A DNA stretch of 64,000 nt from CAZZBK01 sp964652155. GTDB taxonomy: Bacteria > Planctomycetota > Planctomycetia > Pirellulales > PNKZ01. The notes below the pieces were generated by a model. The model saw nothing but the letters and a program-made list of their open reading frames with translations, was not told where the DNA came from and searched no databases. The position numbers and the translations under genes are program-made. Position 1 is the stretch's first letter; each line of letters opens with the position of its first letter. This document shows, piece by piece, positions 17,424-25,776 of the stretch. Location of the stretch: NCBI GenBank assembly GCA_964652155.1, contig CAZZBK010000002.1, positions 74,687-138,686 of the forward strand, in the 5' to 3' direction.

Positions 17424-18938
17424 ATGTACAAGTTCTTGCTGTGCTGGCGGTATCTGCGAACGCGGTACATCGCGCTGGCCTCGATCGTGAGCGTGACGCT
17501 GGGCGTAGCCACGATGATCGTGGTCAACAGCGTCATGCAAGGCTTCTCGCACGAAGCGTACAAGCGGCTGCACAGCATCTTGTCGGATTTGGTCGTCGAG
17601 GCGCACAGTCTCACGGGCTTTCCGGACCCCGTGTGGCACGCCGAGCAAATTCGGCGCATCGCCGGCGATGACGTGATCGGCGTGACCCCCACGGTCAGCG
17701 TGCCGGCCATGCTCAGCTTTCAATACGGCGACCAATGGGTGACACGGCCCGTGCAGTTGATCGGCATTGACGAGCAGACCCAGGCCGAGGCCGGTGACTT
17801 CGCGCAGTTCTTACAGCACCCCGATAACCGTCTCAAGTTCGACTTCCTGCTCAAAAACGACGGCTACGACACGGTCGATCACTTGCAAGACCAAGGGGGC
17901 GAGGTGAATCGTCCCGACATGGGCATCGCGGGTTGGACCGTGCGCAAGCGTTGGGCCCAGCACCAGAAAGAGGCCGACCGCATCTTTCAATCGGCCAAGC
18001 CCAAGACTCCTGCGAACAACGAGCCCGAAGACATTTTCGCGCAGCGGCCACAGCCCCAGCAGACTTTCGATCCCGAGAAGCAACAGCACACGGGGATCGT
18101 GTTGGGCATGGCGCTCGTGACCTATCGCAATCGTGACGGCCGGGACCGCTTCCTGGTCCTACCGGGCAACGATGTGAAGTTGACGTTTCCCACCTCGGGC
18201 ACGCCTCCCAAGGCGATCGACGACGTGTTCACCGTGGTCGATCTCTACGAATGCAAGATGAGCGAATACGATTCGAGTTTCGTGTTCGTGCCAATTGCCA
18301 AGTTGCAAGAGCTGCGTGGCATGATCGACCCGCAATCAGGCGTGCGATACGTGACGGCGATGCAGGTCAAATTGCGCGAGGGGGCCAGCGCCGAGGCGGT
18401 GCGAGACAAGCTGCGCGAGGCGTTTCCGCCTGAGTTGGTTAGTGTCTCGACCTGGCAAGACAAGCAGGGGCCGCTGTTGGCCGCCGTGCAAATGGAGACC
18501 CGAATTCTCAATCTGCTGCTGTTCATGATTATCGCCGTGGCCGGGTTCGGCATCCTGGCCATCTTTTTTATGATCGTCGTCGAAAAGACCCGCGACATTG
18601 GCATCCTCAAAGCCCTAGGGGCGAGTAGCCGCGGCGTGATGGGCATCTTCTTGGGCTATGGCTTGTTGCTGGGCATCGTGGGCAGCGGCGCGGGGTTGCT
18701 GCTCGGGCTCACCTTCGTCTGGAATATCAACAACATCGCCGACGGCCTGAGCTGGCTTACCGGTCAGCCGGTATTTAATCCGCAGATTTATTATTTCTAT
18801 CGCATCCCAACAATCATCGAGCCCTTTACGGTCGCGTGGATCATTGTCGGCGCGTTAGCGATTGCCGTGTTGGCCAGTGTCCTGCCGGCTCGTCGAGCCA
18901 GCCGTCTCCATCCGGTCGAGGCTTTGCGATATGAATAG
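17424..18938 (+). CDS. LolC/LolE-like ABC transporter permease (FtsX family)
   Basis: The protein has 504 residues. The first membrane segment (about 20-42) follows MYKFLLCWRYLRTRYIALASI, a typical LolC/E start. A large periplasmic MacB-PCD-like region runs from about 45 to 355. Three membrane segments close the protein (LLLFMIIAVAGFGILAIFFMI, MGIFLGYGLLLGIVGSGAGLL, and the final VAWIIVGALAIAVLASVLPA), with the EKTRDIGILKALGA coupling helix and the ending ARRASRLHPVEALRYE. It probably moves lipoproteins or another envelope substrate outward together with the ATPase encoded next. AAGGATG precedes the ATG. An ATG at 17319 would lie inside the repeat and is unlikely. Confidence 0.88.
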   Translation: MYKFLLCWRYLRTRYIALASIVSVTLGVATMIVVNSVMQGFSHEAYKRLHSILSDLVVEAHSLTGFPDPVWHAEQIRRIAGDDVIGVTPTVSVPAMLSFQYGDQWVTRPVQLIGIDEQTQAEAGDFAQFLQHPDNRLKFDFLLKNDGYDTVDHLQDQGGEVNRPDMGIAGWTVRKRWAQHQKEADRIFQSAKPKTPANNEPEDIFAQRPQPQQTFDPEKQQHTGIVLGMALVTYRNRDGRDRFLVLPGNDVKLTFPTSGTPPKAIDDVFTVVDLYECKMSEYDSSFVFVPIAKLQELRGMIDPQSGVRYVTAMQVKLREGASAEAVRDKLREAFPPELVSVSTWQDKQGPLLAAVQMETRILNLLLFMIIAVAGFGILAIFFMIVVEKTRDIGILKALGASSRGVMGIFLGYGLLLGIVGSGAGLLLGLTFVWNINNIADGLSWLTGQPVFNPQIYYFYRIPTIIEPFTVAWIIVGALAIAVLASVLPARRASRLHPVEALRYE

Positions 18939-19710
18939 CATCCCAGCCACCATCGAACGACTGACCCGAGCGGGCACCGTGGCCGCTCCGCATTTTGACC
19001 CACCGACGAAAAATGCCCCGCCACAAATCGCGGCGGTGAGCGTGAAGAAGAGCTACCGCAAAGGGCCGCTCGAAATACCCGTGCTGCGTGGCGTCGACAT
19101 GAGCGTCGCGCATGGCGAGTTTGTCTCGATCATCGGTCAGAGCGGCTCTGGCAAGAGCACGCTGCTGCACGTGCTCGGCACACTCGACCAGTGCGACTCG
19201 GGCGAAGTCCATTTCGGCGAGCAGCGAATCGACAACTTGCCGGTCCGCGAGCGCGATCAACTACGCAACCAACGCATCGGCATGATCTTTCAGTTCTATC
19301 ATTTACTGCCCGAACTCTCCGCTCTGGAGAATGTGCTCGCACCGCTGATGATCACGCACGGCTGGCTCGCGTTTCGCCGCCGACGCGCCGAGTTCACGGC
19401 CCGCGCAACCGAATTGCTCTCGACCGTCGGGCTCGGCCACCGTTTGACGCACAAGCCGCGAGAAATGTCGGGGGGCGAGATGCAACGCGCGGCCATCGCT
19501 CGGGCGCTGATCGCCAGTCCGCAGGTGCTACTGGCCGACGAGCCAACCGGCAATCTCGATCAGGCCACGGGACGCGAAATCCTCGCCATTCTGCGAACCT
19601 TGAACCGCGAGCAGCGTCTCACTATAGTCATGGTGACACACGATCTGGCAATTGCCGAGCAAGCCGATCGGGTGGTGCGACTCGTCGAGGGGCGGGTCGC
19701 TGCTGCATAA
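18931..19710 (+). CDS. LolD-like ABC transporter ATP-binding protein
   Basis: The protein has 259 residues with a 30-residue N-terminal extension before the ATPase. It has Walker A GQSGSGKST, the Q-loop in IGMIFQFYHLLPELSALENV, the signature MSGGEMQRAAIARAL, Walker B VLLADEPTGNLD, and the H-loop in VMVTHDLAIAE. The LolD/MacB subfamily is indicated by FQFYHLLPELSALENV and the FtsX-type partner. The start overlaps the permease stop by eight bases (ATGAATAG), so the pair is coupled. The partners fit a LolCD-like lipoprotein release complex, and a LolA-like protein is encoded 4 kb downstream. Confidence 0.9.
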   Translation: MNSIPATIERLTRAGTVAAPHFDPPTKNAPPQIAAVSVKKSYRKGPLEIPVLRGVDMSVAHGEFVSIIGQSGSGKSTLLHVLGTLDQCDSGEVHFGEQRIDNLPVRERDQLRNQRIGMIFQFYHLLPELSALENVLAPLMITHGWLAFRRRRAEFTARATELLSTVGLGHRLTHKPREMSGGEMQRAAIARALIASPQVLLADEPTGNLDQATGREILAILRTLNREQRLTIVMVTHDLAIAEQADRVVRLVEGRVAAA

Positions 19711-19782
19711 TAGCTGAGCGTTCGCGGCTGCTGTGCCGCGTGGCCCGATTCTTCTTCCTTTAGTGTTGGTAGCCCGTTCGCC

Positions 19783-20640
19783 ATGAGTCTGAAAATTTGG
19801 ATCAATGGTCGCCTTTACGACAAAGACGACGCCAAAGTTAGCGTCTACGACCACGGCCTGCTCTATGGCGACGGTATCTTCGAGGGGATGCGCAGCTACA
19901 GCGGCAAAGTGTTTCGCCATCAGCAGCATTTACAGCGGCTCTACGAGTCGGCCCAGGCCATCCATCTGAAGATCCCCATCGCGATCGAAGAGCTTGCCGC
20001 GGCGGTCAACGAGACGCTGCGCGTCAATAACATCCGCGATGGCTACATTCGTCTGGTCGTCACGCGCGGTGCTGGCAGCTTGGGTCTCGATCCCAATCGC
20101 ACGAGCAACCCGCAGGTCATCATCATCACCGACCACATCTCGCTGTACCCCAAAGAGATGTACGAGAACGGTCTCGAGATTGTCACGTCGAGCGTGGTGC
20201 GCAATCACTCGGCGGCTTTGAGTCCGCGCATCAAGAGCCTGAACTACCTCAACAACATTCTCGCCAAGATCGAAGGCTTGCAGGCCGGGTGCGTCGAGGC
20301 GCTGATGCTCAACACCAAAGGAGAGGTTGCCGAGTGCACGGGCGATAATATTTTCTTGGTCAAGCATGGCGACGTTTATACGCCGCCGATCGACGCGGGC
20401 ATTTTGCAGGGCATCACGCGCGACGCGGTCATTGATCTGGCCCGTGAAGAGGGGCTCGAAGTCCGCGAAGTCCCGTTGACCAAGCACGACGTCTACATTG
20501 CCGACGAATGCTTTTTGACCGGCACGGCCGCGGAGATCATCCCGGTCGTGAAGGTCGACAGCCGCGTGATTGGCGACGGCAAGCCGGGTCCCGTGACCCG
20601 CGATTTGACCCGCAAGTTCCACGAACTGACGCGGATTTAA
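19783..20640 (+). CDS. ilvE: Branched-chain amino acid aminotransferase (class IV)
   Basis: The protein has 285 residues with the fold-type IV PLP pattern: YDHGLLYGDGIFEGMRSY near 23-40, the Arg of RLVVTRG, the PLP lysine in LNYLNNILAK, and the phosphate-binding GEVAECTGDNIF and GILQGITRDAV. It transfers amino groups to the branched-chain 2-oxo acids in the last step of Ile, Leu and Val synthesis. The size fits IlvE; a D-amino acid aminotransferase or aminodeoxychorismate lyase would be shorter or lack these blocks. The DHGLLYGDG form is the one seen in many IlvE proteins without the mitochondrial-type insert. Confidence 0.88.
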   Translation: MSLKIWINGRLYDKDDAKVSVYDHGLLYGDGIFEGMRSYSGKVFRHQQHLQRLYESAQAIHLKIPIAIEELAAAVNETLRVNNIRDGYIRLVVTRGAGSLGLDPNRTSNPQVIIITDHISLYPKEMYENGLEIVTSSVVRNHSAALSPRIKSLNYLNNILAKIEGLQAGCVEALMLNTKGEVAECTGDNIFLVKHGDVYTPPIDAGILQGITRDAVIDLAREEGLEVREVPLTKHDVYIADECFLTGTAAEIIPVVKVDSRVIGDGKPGPVTRDLTRKFHELTRI

Positions 20641-20693
20641 CCATCGCGCCACGGTTCGCCTGCCCGTTCCAGAGCGCAAGCAAGCAACCGGCG

Positions 20694-21305
20694 CTATTTC
20701 TTGAGCTGTTCCAAATAGCGCCAGCAGTACCAGCTCCCGACGCTCGACAGAGGCCGCCACCGCTCGCCGATCGCCAGGCAGGTTTTCTTGTCGGGCAGAT
20801 CTGGCAGCTCGTACAACTGCCGGATCGCGCTACGCACTCCCAGGTCGTCGTAGGGGAACACGTCGGGGCGTGCGAGGCCGAAAATTAAGAACATCTGCGC
20901 CGACCACCGGCCGATCCCTTTCACTTGAGTCAACTCGGCGATAATCGATTCGTCGTCGAGTCGCCCCAATTTGGACAGCTCGACCGTTCCGTCGACGCAT
21001 TTCTGCGCCAGGTCAAGCATGTAGCCGGCTTTCTGACGCGACACGCCTAGCGCGCGGAGTTGGTCGATCGAGAGCGCCGCGACCGACTCGGGCTTGACCC
21101 CCTGAGTCGCCAGGCTCGATTCCAATCGGCCGCGAATTGTGCGGGCGGCGGCCGTCGAGATCTGCTGCGAGATGATCGAGCCGACCAATAGTTTGAAGCG
21201 ATCGCGCTGCGGGCGGAGGGTCATGGGGCCCACCGTGCGAATCACTTGAGCGAGCACCGGATCAACGCGGCGAAAATGCCGTTGGACTTGAGCGTGTTCG
21301 AGCAC
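20694..21305 (-). CDS. DNA-3-methyladenine glycosylase II (AlkA-like, HhH-GPD)
   Basis: The protein has 203 residues. The HhH-GPD superfamily core is visible: LLVGSIISQQISTAAA (opening helices), the hairpin-helix-hairpin LTQVKGIGRWSAQMFLIF near 128-145, and the catalytic Asp in FPYDDLGVRSAI near 152-163. It removes alkylated bases in base excision repair. It lacks the Cys cluster of MutY/Nth and the N-terminal domain of E. coli AlkA, so it belongs to the shorter bacterial AlkA-like group. The start is a GTG, and an internal ATG at residue 28 is possible. It stands alone, convergent with ilvE. Confidence 0.85.
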   Translation of the reverse strand: MLEHAQVQRHFRRVDPVLAQVIRTVGPMTLRPQRDRFKLLVGSIISQQISTAAARTIRGRLESSLATQGVKPESVAALSIDQLRALGVSRQKAGYMLDLAQKCVDGTVELSKLGRLDDESIIAELTQVKGIGRWSAQMFLIFGLARPDVFPYDDLGVRSAIRQLYELPDLPDKKTCLAIGERWRPLSSVGSWYCWRYLEQLKK

Positions 21306-21406
21306 AGTAGGTGAGCTTCCTCGATCAGACGGTTGAGAGCCGCGTGCCGCTGCGTTAAGTTAGTGTCGGGTTCAATGCCATCTTATCTTATGGGGAACGA
21401 GTTGCC

Positions 21407-22543
21407 ATGACGCTCCGCACGCTTTGCACCGCCGCTCTGGTTCTATTGGCCGCGACACCGCTGTTGGCCGGCGACAAACTCTGGGTGTATTTTGGCACCT
21501 ACACGGGCCCCAAGAGCAAGGGAATCTATCGGTCCGATTTCGACATCGCGACCGGCAAGCTCAGCCCGCCCGAACTGGTCGGCGAGACCGCTAATCCCTC
21601 GTTCATCGCCATTCATCCGAGCCGACAGTACCTCTATGCCGTGAACGAGATCGGCAGCTTCCAAGACAAGAAGCAGGGGGCGGTCACCGCCTTTCGCATC
21701 GACGGCAAGACCGGGCAGCTCACGTTGCTCAATCAACAAGGCTGCGGCGGCACGGGTCCGTGCCACATCACGTTGGACCGTGACGGCAAACACGCGCTGG
21801 TGGCCAACTACGGTGGCGGCAGCGCGGCGGTGCTGCCGATCGAGTCGAGTGGCCAACTCGCTCCGATGAGCAGTTTTCAGCAGCATGTTGGTTCGGGCCC
21901 ACTGCCGCGCCAAGCAGCGCCGCACGCGCACTCGATCAATCTCGACGCGGCCAACAAGTTTGCCGTGGTCGCCGACCTGGGCTTGGACAAGGTGCTGATC
22001 TATCAATATGACGCGGCCAAGGGAACGATCACCCCCAACGAGCCTGCCGCGGGCACGGTCCCACCGGGGAGCGGACCGCGGCACTTCGCCTTTCATCCCA
22101 ACGGCAAGCTGGCTTACGTCATCAACGAGATCACCCTCACCGTCACCGTGTTCGATTACGACGCCACGCACGGCGCACTCACGCAGAAGCAGACCCTTAG
22201 CACCTTGCCCGAGGGAGCCACAGGCAAGGGATTTTCAACCGCCGAGGTCGTCGTGCATCCTAGCGGCAAGTTCCTCTATGGCAGCAATCGCGGGCATGAC
22301 AGCTTGGCCATTTTCAAAATTGCCGACGACGGTACGCTGACCGCCGCGGGGCACCGCAGCGGCGAGATCAAAACGCCCCGCAACTTTGCGATCGAGCCGA
22401 GCGGAAAGTTCCTGTTCGTGGCCAACCAGAGCGGAAACTCGGTCGTCGTTTATCGGATCGATTCGCAGAGCGGCGCGCTAGAGCCGACCGGCTCGACAAT
22501 CGAAGTTGGAGCGCCGGTTTGCGTGCGATTTATGGCCCCGTAA
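21407..22543 (+). CDS. Lactonase-family seven-bladed beta-propeller, exported (6-phosphogluconolactonase-like)
   Basis: The protein has 378 residues and a signal peptide (LCTAALVLLAATPLLAGD). The propeller motifs of PF10282 are clear: FGTYTGPKSKGIY, NPSFIAIHPSRQYLYAVNE, GPCHITLDRDGKHALVANYGGGS, GSGPRHFAFHPNGKLAYVINE, and the last blade FLFVANQSGNSVVVYRID. Cytosolic Pgl has the same fold, but the signal peptide indicates an envelope or external lactonase, so the gene name pgl is not given. The substrate is unknown. Confidence 0.85.
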   Translation: MTLRTLCTAALVLLAATPLLAGDKLWVYFGTYTGPKSKGIYRSDFDIATGKLSPPELVGETANPSFIAIHPSRQYLYAVNEIGSFQDKKQGAVTAFRIDGKTGQLTLLNQQGCGGTGPCHITLDRDGKHALVANYGGGSAAVLPIESSGQLAPMSSFQQHVGSGPLPRQAAPHAHSINLDAANKFAVVADLGLDKVLIYQYDAAKGTITPNEPAAGTVPPGSGPRHFAFHPNGKLAYVINEITLTVTVFDYDATHGALTQKQTLSTLPEGATGKGFSTAEVVVHPSGKFLYGSNRGHDSLAIFKIADDGTLTAAGHRSGEIKTPRNFAIEPSGKFLFVANQSGNSVVVYRIDSQSGALEPTGSTIEVGAPVCVRFMAP

Positions 22544-22590
22544 GCGAGCAATCTCCTGCTGGCATTGCTGGCACGCCTTGCTAGCGTCGC

Positions 22591-22616
22591 GGGAAGCAGC
22601 CAGGCTGCTCTTCCCC
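22591..22616 (+). terminator. Possible stem-loop after the lactonase gene
   Basis: gggaagcagc and gctgctcttcccc can pair around a short loop, with a two-base bulge. It lies about 50 bases past the stop. No T-run follows, so termination is uncertain. Confidence 0.25.
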
Positions 22617-22680
22617 TTGCTAACGGTAATCGGTACTGTCCCTCGCTCCTGGTGGTGAACCCCCGTGGGGTGCGAGCGCG

Positions 22681-22914
22681 ATGAGTGGCGAGCGGTTGGA
22701 TTTGACGAGTAGCGCGGAGGAACCTCGTTCGGGCTCTGCTGCGCCCGCACAGCCCCACGTGGGCGTTCAATTCAACTGCTGTCGTGTGTACAGTCGGGTG
22801 TATCGCAATCGCGCGGCCACGGCCTACGTGGGGCATTGTCCCCGTTGCGGTCGAGGAGTGCGGTTGCTAATCGGCCCGGGGGGCACCGACGAGCGAATCT
22901 TTCAAGCTTTCTAA
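22681..22914 (+). CDS. Small zinc-ribbon-like conserved protein
   Basis: The protein has 77 residues. The C-terminal half has FNCCRVYSRVYRNRAATAYVGHCPRCGRGVRL and ends IGPGGTDERIFQAF. One Cys pair (CC) and the CPRCG knuckle could bind one zinc. Proteins of this form, with RVYRNRAxTAY and GPGGTDERxF, are frequent in planctomycetes; their function is not known. The gene starts a run of three plus-strand genes with short gaps or overlaps and is likely co-transcribed with them. Confidence 0.7.
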   Translation: MSGERLDLTSSAEEPRSGSAAPAQPHVGVQFNCCRVYSRVYRNRAATAYVGHCPRCGRGVRLLIGPGGTDERIFQAF

Positions 22915-22937
22915 CGTGGTGAGTCGAGCACCCAGCG

Positions 22938-23468
22938 ATGTTGGACTTTGAGGTCGAACGCTGTACGCGACATTGCGCCGAGTCGGGGCGCGCGCTCACC
23001 GCGGGTGAAGAAATCTACTCGGTCTTGCTAAGCGAACGAGGTGCTGTGAAACGGCTGGATTACGCGATCGAGGTTTGGCATGGTCCGCCGGAAAAGGCGC
23101 TAGCCTGGTGGAAGTCAAAAATCCCGCTCGCCGATCAGACGACTCCCAAGCTTGCGCCGAGCGACGCGCTGCTGCAGTTTTTTGTCGAGTTGGAGCAGAG
23201 CGTCGACAAGGCGGACGTGCGATATGTGCTGGCGTTGTTGCTCATTCGCCGGCGGATTTTCCGGCTCGAGGACCAAATTCGCGACGAACAAGGGCGTGAC
23301 GTCATGGTCCTGTACTGCGGTCGTAATGAAACAACGTATGACGTGCCGATCGTCGTGCCCGACGACGCGCGTATCGTACAAATTCAAGATCAGTTGGCCG
23401 AACTGCTGTTCACCTCGGGAGTCAAGCCGGCTGCGGCATCGACCTCAAGCGCGAGTACCTCCGCGTGA
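22938..23468 (+). CDS. Conserved protein of unknown function
   Basis: The protein has 176 residues and no signal or membrane segment. The first 55 residues hold CTRHCAESGRALTAGEEIYSVLL, a possible metal-binding start. The middle has KRLDYAIEVW and WWKSKIP, and the end DVMVLYCGRNETTYDVPIVVPDD, followed by a Ser/Ala/Thr tail. The stop overlaps the next start as GTGA, so it is coupled to the LolA-like gene. I do not recognise the family beyond likely planctomycete distribution; a role linked to the envelope gene beside it is only a guess. Confidence 0.65.
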   Translation: MLDFEVERCTRHCAESGRALTAGEEIYSVLLSERGAVKRLDYAIEVWHGPPEKALAWWKSKIPLADQTTPKLAPSDALLQFFVELEQSVDKADVRYVLALLLIRRRIFRLEDQIRDEQGRDVMVLYCGRNETTYDVPIVVPDDARIVQIQDQLAELLFTSGVKPAAASTSSASTSA

Positions 23469-24433
23469 GTGCCACACGACTTCCACCACCGTGTCCTGGC
23501 CGCCGTGAGCAGGCCGCTCGATGGGTGCTCAACCGTTGGGGACTGCTGGCGCTCCTGCTGTTGCCGTTTATCTCGGGAGGCGCGAACTGCACGCAATTCA
23601 CGCACATGTCGACGATCGTCGCGCCGCGCGTACTTTCGCCCACTCCGACGCTGGTCGAGGTGGCCAATGTCGTGAACGCTAACACGGCGCGCGTGCAGTC
23701 GCTGTATAGCGCCGACGCCACGATCAGCGCTCCGCTCACCCCCTCGTTGCGAGCGACGTTGGCGGTCGAGCGTCCACGGAGATTGAGGCTGCGGGCCGAC
23801 ACGGCCCTGACCGGCGCGGAACTCGACCTGGGGAGCAATGACCAGTTGTTTTGGTTGTGGGCCAAGCGACAGCAGCCCCCGGCCGTCTTCTATTGCCGAC
23901 ACGATCAACTGATCAGCAGTTCGGCGCGGCAGATGTTGCCGATCGAGCCCGAGTGGCTGATCGAGGCGCTCGGGTTGACGACGATCGACCCGCAATCGCA
24001 GCCGCAAGGTCCATTTGACATTGGCGGCGGCCGGCTACGGATTCAGACGCAACGCATGGGACCGCAAGGGCCGGTCTCGAAAGTGTTGATCATTGATGCG
24101 GCGCGCGGCTGGGTGCTGGAACAACATTTGTACGATCAGGTGGGGCAGCACGTGGCCAGCGCCACGGCGAGCAATTTTCTCCGCGATGCGGCCACGAACA
24201 CCGTGCTGCCGCGCCACATCGAGATCAAGTATCCCGCGGCGAATTTCTCGATCAGCGTCGATTTTCGATCGTTGCAAGTCAACACGATCGCGGCGGCCAG
24301 TGGGGCGTCGTTCTTTGAAATGCCGCAATACCCTGGGGCACCCAGCGTCGATCTGGCGAATCCCAACTTTCAAGCTCCCCCGGGGGCTGCCGCAGCGCTG
24401 CCTCAGGCTGGCCGTGCCCCGCCACGTTTCTAA
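23465..24433 (+). CDS. LolA-like lipoprotein-carrier fold protein, exported
   Basis: The protein has 322 residues from a GTG overlapping the upstream stop. The hydrophobic stretch LLALLLLPFISGGANC ends in a possible lipobox-like Cys (GGANC). The mature part has VANVVNANTARVQSLYSADATIS, RPRRLRLRADTAL and ELDLGSNDQLFWLW, the antiparallel-sheet pattern of LolA/outer-membrane lipoprotein-sorting proteins in planctomycetes. The end is Pro/Ala-rich. It may carry or sense lipids or lipoproteins in the envelope. The family call rests on the pattern of strands and is moderate. A LolCD-like transporter lies 4 kb upstream. Confidence 0.6.
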   Translation: MSATRLPPPCPGRREQAARWVLNRWGLLALLLLPFISGGANCTQFTHMSTIVAPRVLSPTPTLVEVANVVNANTARVQSLYSADATISAPLTPSLRATLAVERPRRLRLRADTALTGAELDLGSNDQLFWLWAKRQQPPAVFYCRHDQLISSSARQMLPIEPEWLIEALGLTTIDPQSQPQGPFDIGGGRLRIQTQRMGPQGPVSKVLIIDAARGWVLEQHLYDQVGQHVASATASNFLRDAATNTVLPRHIEIKYPAANFSISVDFRSLQVNTIAAASGASFFEMPQYPGAPSVDLANPNFQAPPGAAAALPQAGRAPPRF

Positions 24434-24468
24434 CGCCACCTGGGTGCTCAAACGTGAAGGGCGTGGCC

Positions 24469-25587
24469 CTAATAGGCGGCGACCTCGATTTGAAAATGCA
24501 CAATCGGAGTTGTGGGGTGATTGGTCACCACCTCGACATCGATGCACTTGGCCCCTTTGTGGTCGAGCGTCGGCGAGTCAGCGGGGACCTCGACATCGAG
24601 GATATGCCGGGCCACTTTGCCACGAAAGCTCTCGTCTCGTTGCCAGGAAATTTTTACGGCGTCGGAACTGGCCTTCACGGCCTGAATGGCGACATCGGCC
24701 GCTTCGCCGCGCGCCAGTAAATACAACCGTTCCTTGCCTCCTTGGGCACGCTTTAGATTTCCCATTTGCAGACAGGTCCCCGCGACATGCCGACCGTGCA
24801 GGCTGAAATCGCTCACGACATCCACGTGGTACGCCAATTCGCGCGGCGGTTGAAATTGGACAGCGGGCTCCACCGGCACGTCGATCGTAAACGACAGTTT
24901 GCCGTTATGCTCGCCACGTTCGAGTCCGGCCGCGAGCGAGAGAATCATCTCGTATCCGGCGGTCGCGCCGAGAGGGTCAAGCTGCTCGGGTCGCGCAGGA
25001 ACGAGTTTGTATTGAAGCTGGGGCAAGGGGCAGTCGACCTCGACAATTTTGAAACGATCCCAGGTTTGCGAGTAAACCAACACACGCTGCTCGCGCGACT
25101 CGGTTGTACGAACATCGCTGAAGGCCACGACCTTGGGTGACGTCGCAAACTTGGCGCGAATCGCACCGACGAGATGCAACGTGACCATATGCCGATCAGG
25201 ATCGTTCGTGATGAGAACTCCTCCCTGGTGGAAATTCTCCTTGGGTTCGAGCGCTTGCCATTCGATTTCGACCTGCTTTTGTTCGCCAGGCTTGAGCATT
25301 CCGTTGGGCGAATTGAGCAGCGTGCACTTGCAGCTCGTTCCACCCGACTGGAGCCGCAGATCGGCCGAGCCAACGTTTCGCACCGTGAACGTATGCCGGC
25401 CGCGCTCACCGACGTCCATCACGCCAAAGTCGTGGGACTCATGATCGATTTCAATTTTGGGCGTACCCGTGGGTTGCACGCTGGCCGCTTGCGTCGAGAC
25501 GGCCGAGACCTGGAGACGACCCCACAATATGCCCGTCAAGGCGACGAGTGGGATGCCAGCGGCGAGTAGCCATTTCCATTTCGCCAT
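24469..25587 (-). CDS. DUF1573 domain protein, exported
   Basis: The protein has 372 residues. An N-terminal membrane/signal segment (WLLAAGIPLVALTGILWG) is followed by a DUF1573 Ig-like domain: HDFGVMDVGERGRHTFTVRNVG, then GGTSCKCTLL with the conserved CxC, LKPGEQKQVEIEW and GVLITNDPDRHMVTLHLVG. Two further beta-rich regions follow up to the end (VVTNHPTTPIVHFQI). The protein sits outside the cytoplasmic membrane; DUF1573 domains are abundant in planctomycetes and Bacteroidetes and lack a defined role. It is transcribed alone. Confidence 0.85.
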   Translation of the reverse strand: MAKWKWLLAAGIPLVALTGILWGRLQVSAVSTQAASVQPTGTPKIEIDHESHDFGVMDVGERGRHTFTVRNVGSADLRLQSGGTSCKCTLLNSPNGMLKPGEQKQVEIEWQALEPKENFHQGGVLITNDPDRHMVTLHLVGAIRAKFATSPKVVAFSDVRTTESREQRVLVYSQTWDRFKIVEVDCPLPQLQYKLVPARPEQLDPLGATAGYEMILSLAAGLERGEHNGKLSFTIDVPVEPAVQFQPPRELAYHVDVVSDFSLHGRHVAGTCLQMGNLKRAQGGKERLYLLARGEAADVAIQAVKASSDAVKISWQRDESFRGKVARHILDVEVPADSPTLDHKGAKCIDVEVVTNHPTTPIVHFQIEVAAY

Positions 25588-25776
25588 CGATGGCTTCCTC
25601 AGGAGTCTCGTAATGGTTCAACATCACTCGCAACCTACCCTGCGGAAGCTCGGATCAGCAATCGCCGCGGCCTCGAAAAGACCAGAACTAAACCAATTCT
25701 CGCGCCATCTTAATATCGATACAATACTTGGCTGACTGGCGTCCCGATTGCCCCCTACTGAGCCGAGAGTCGATTC

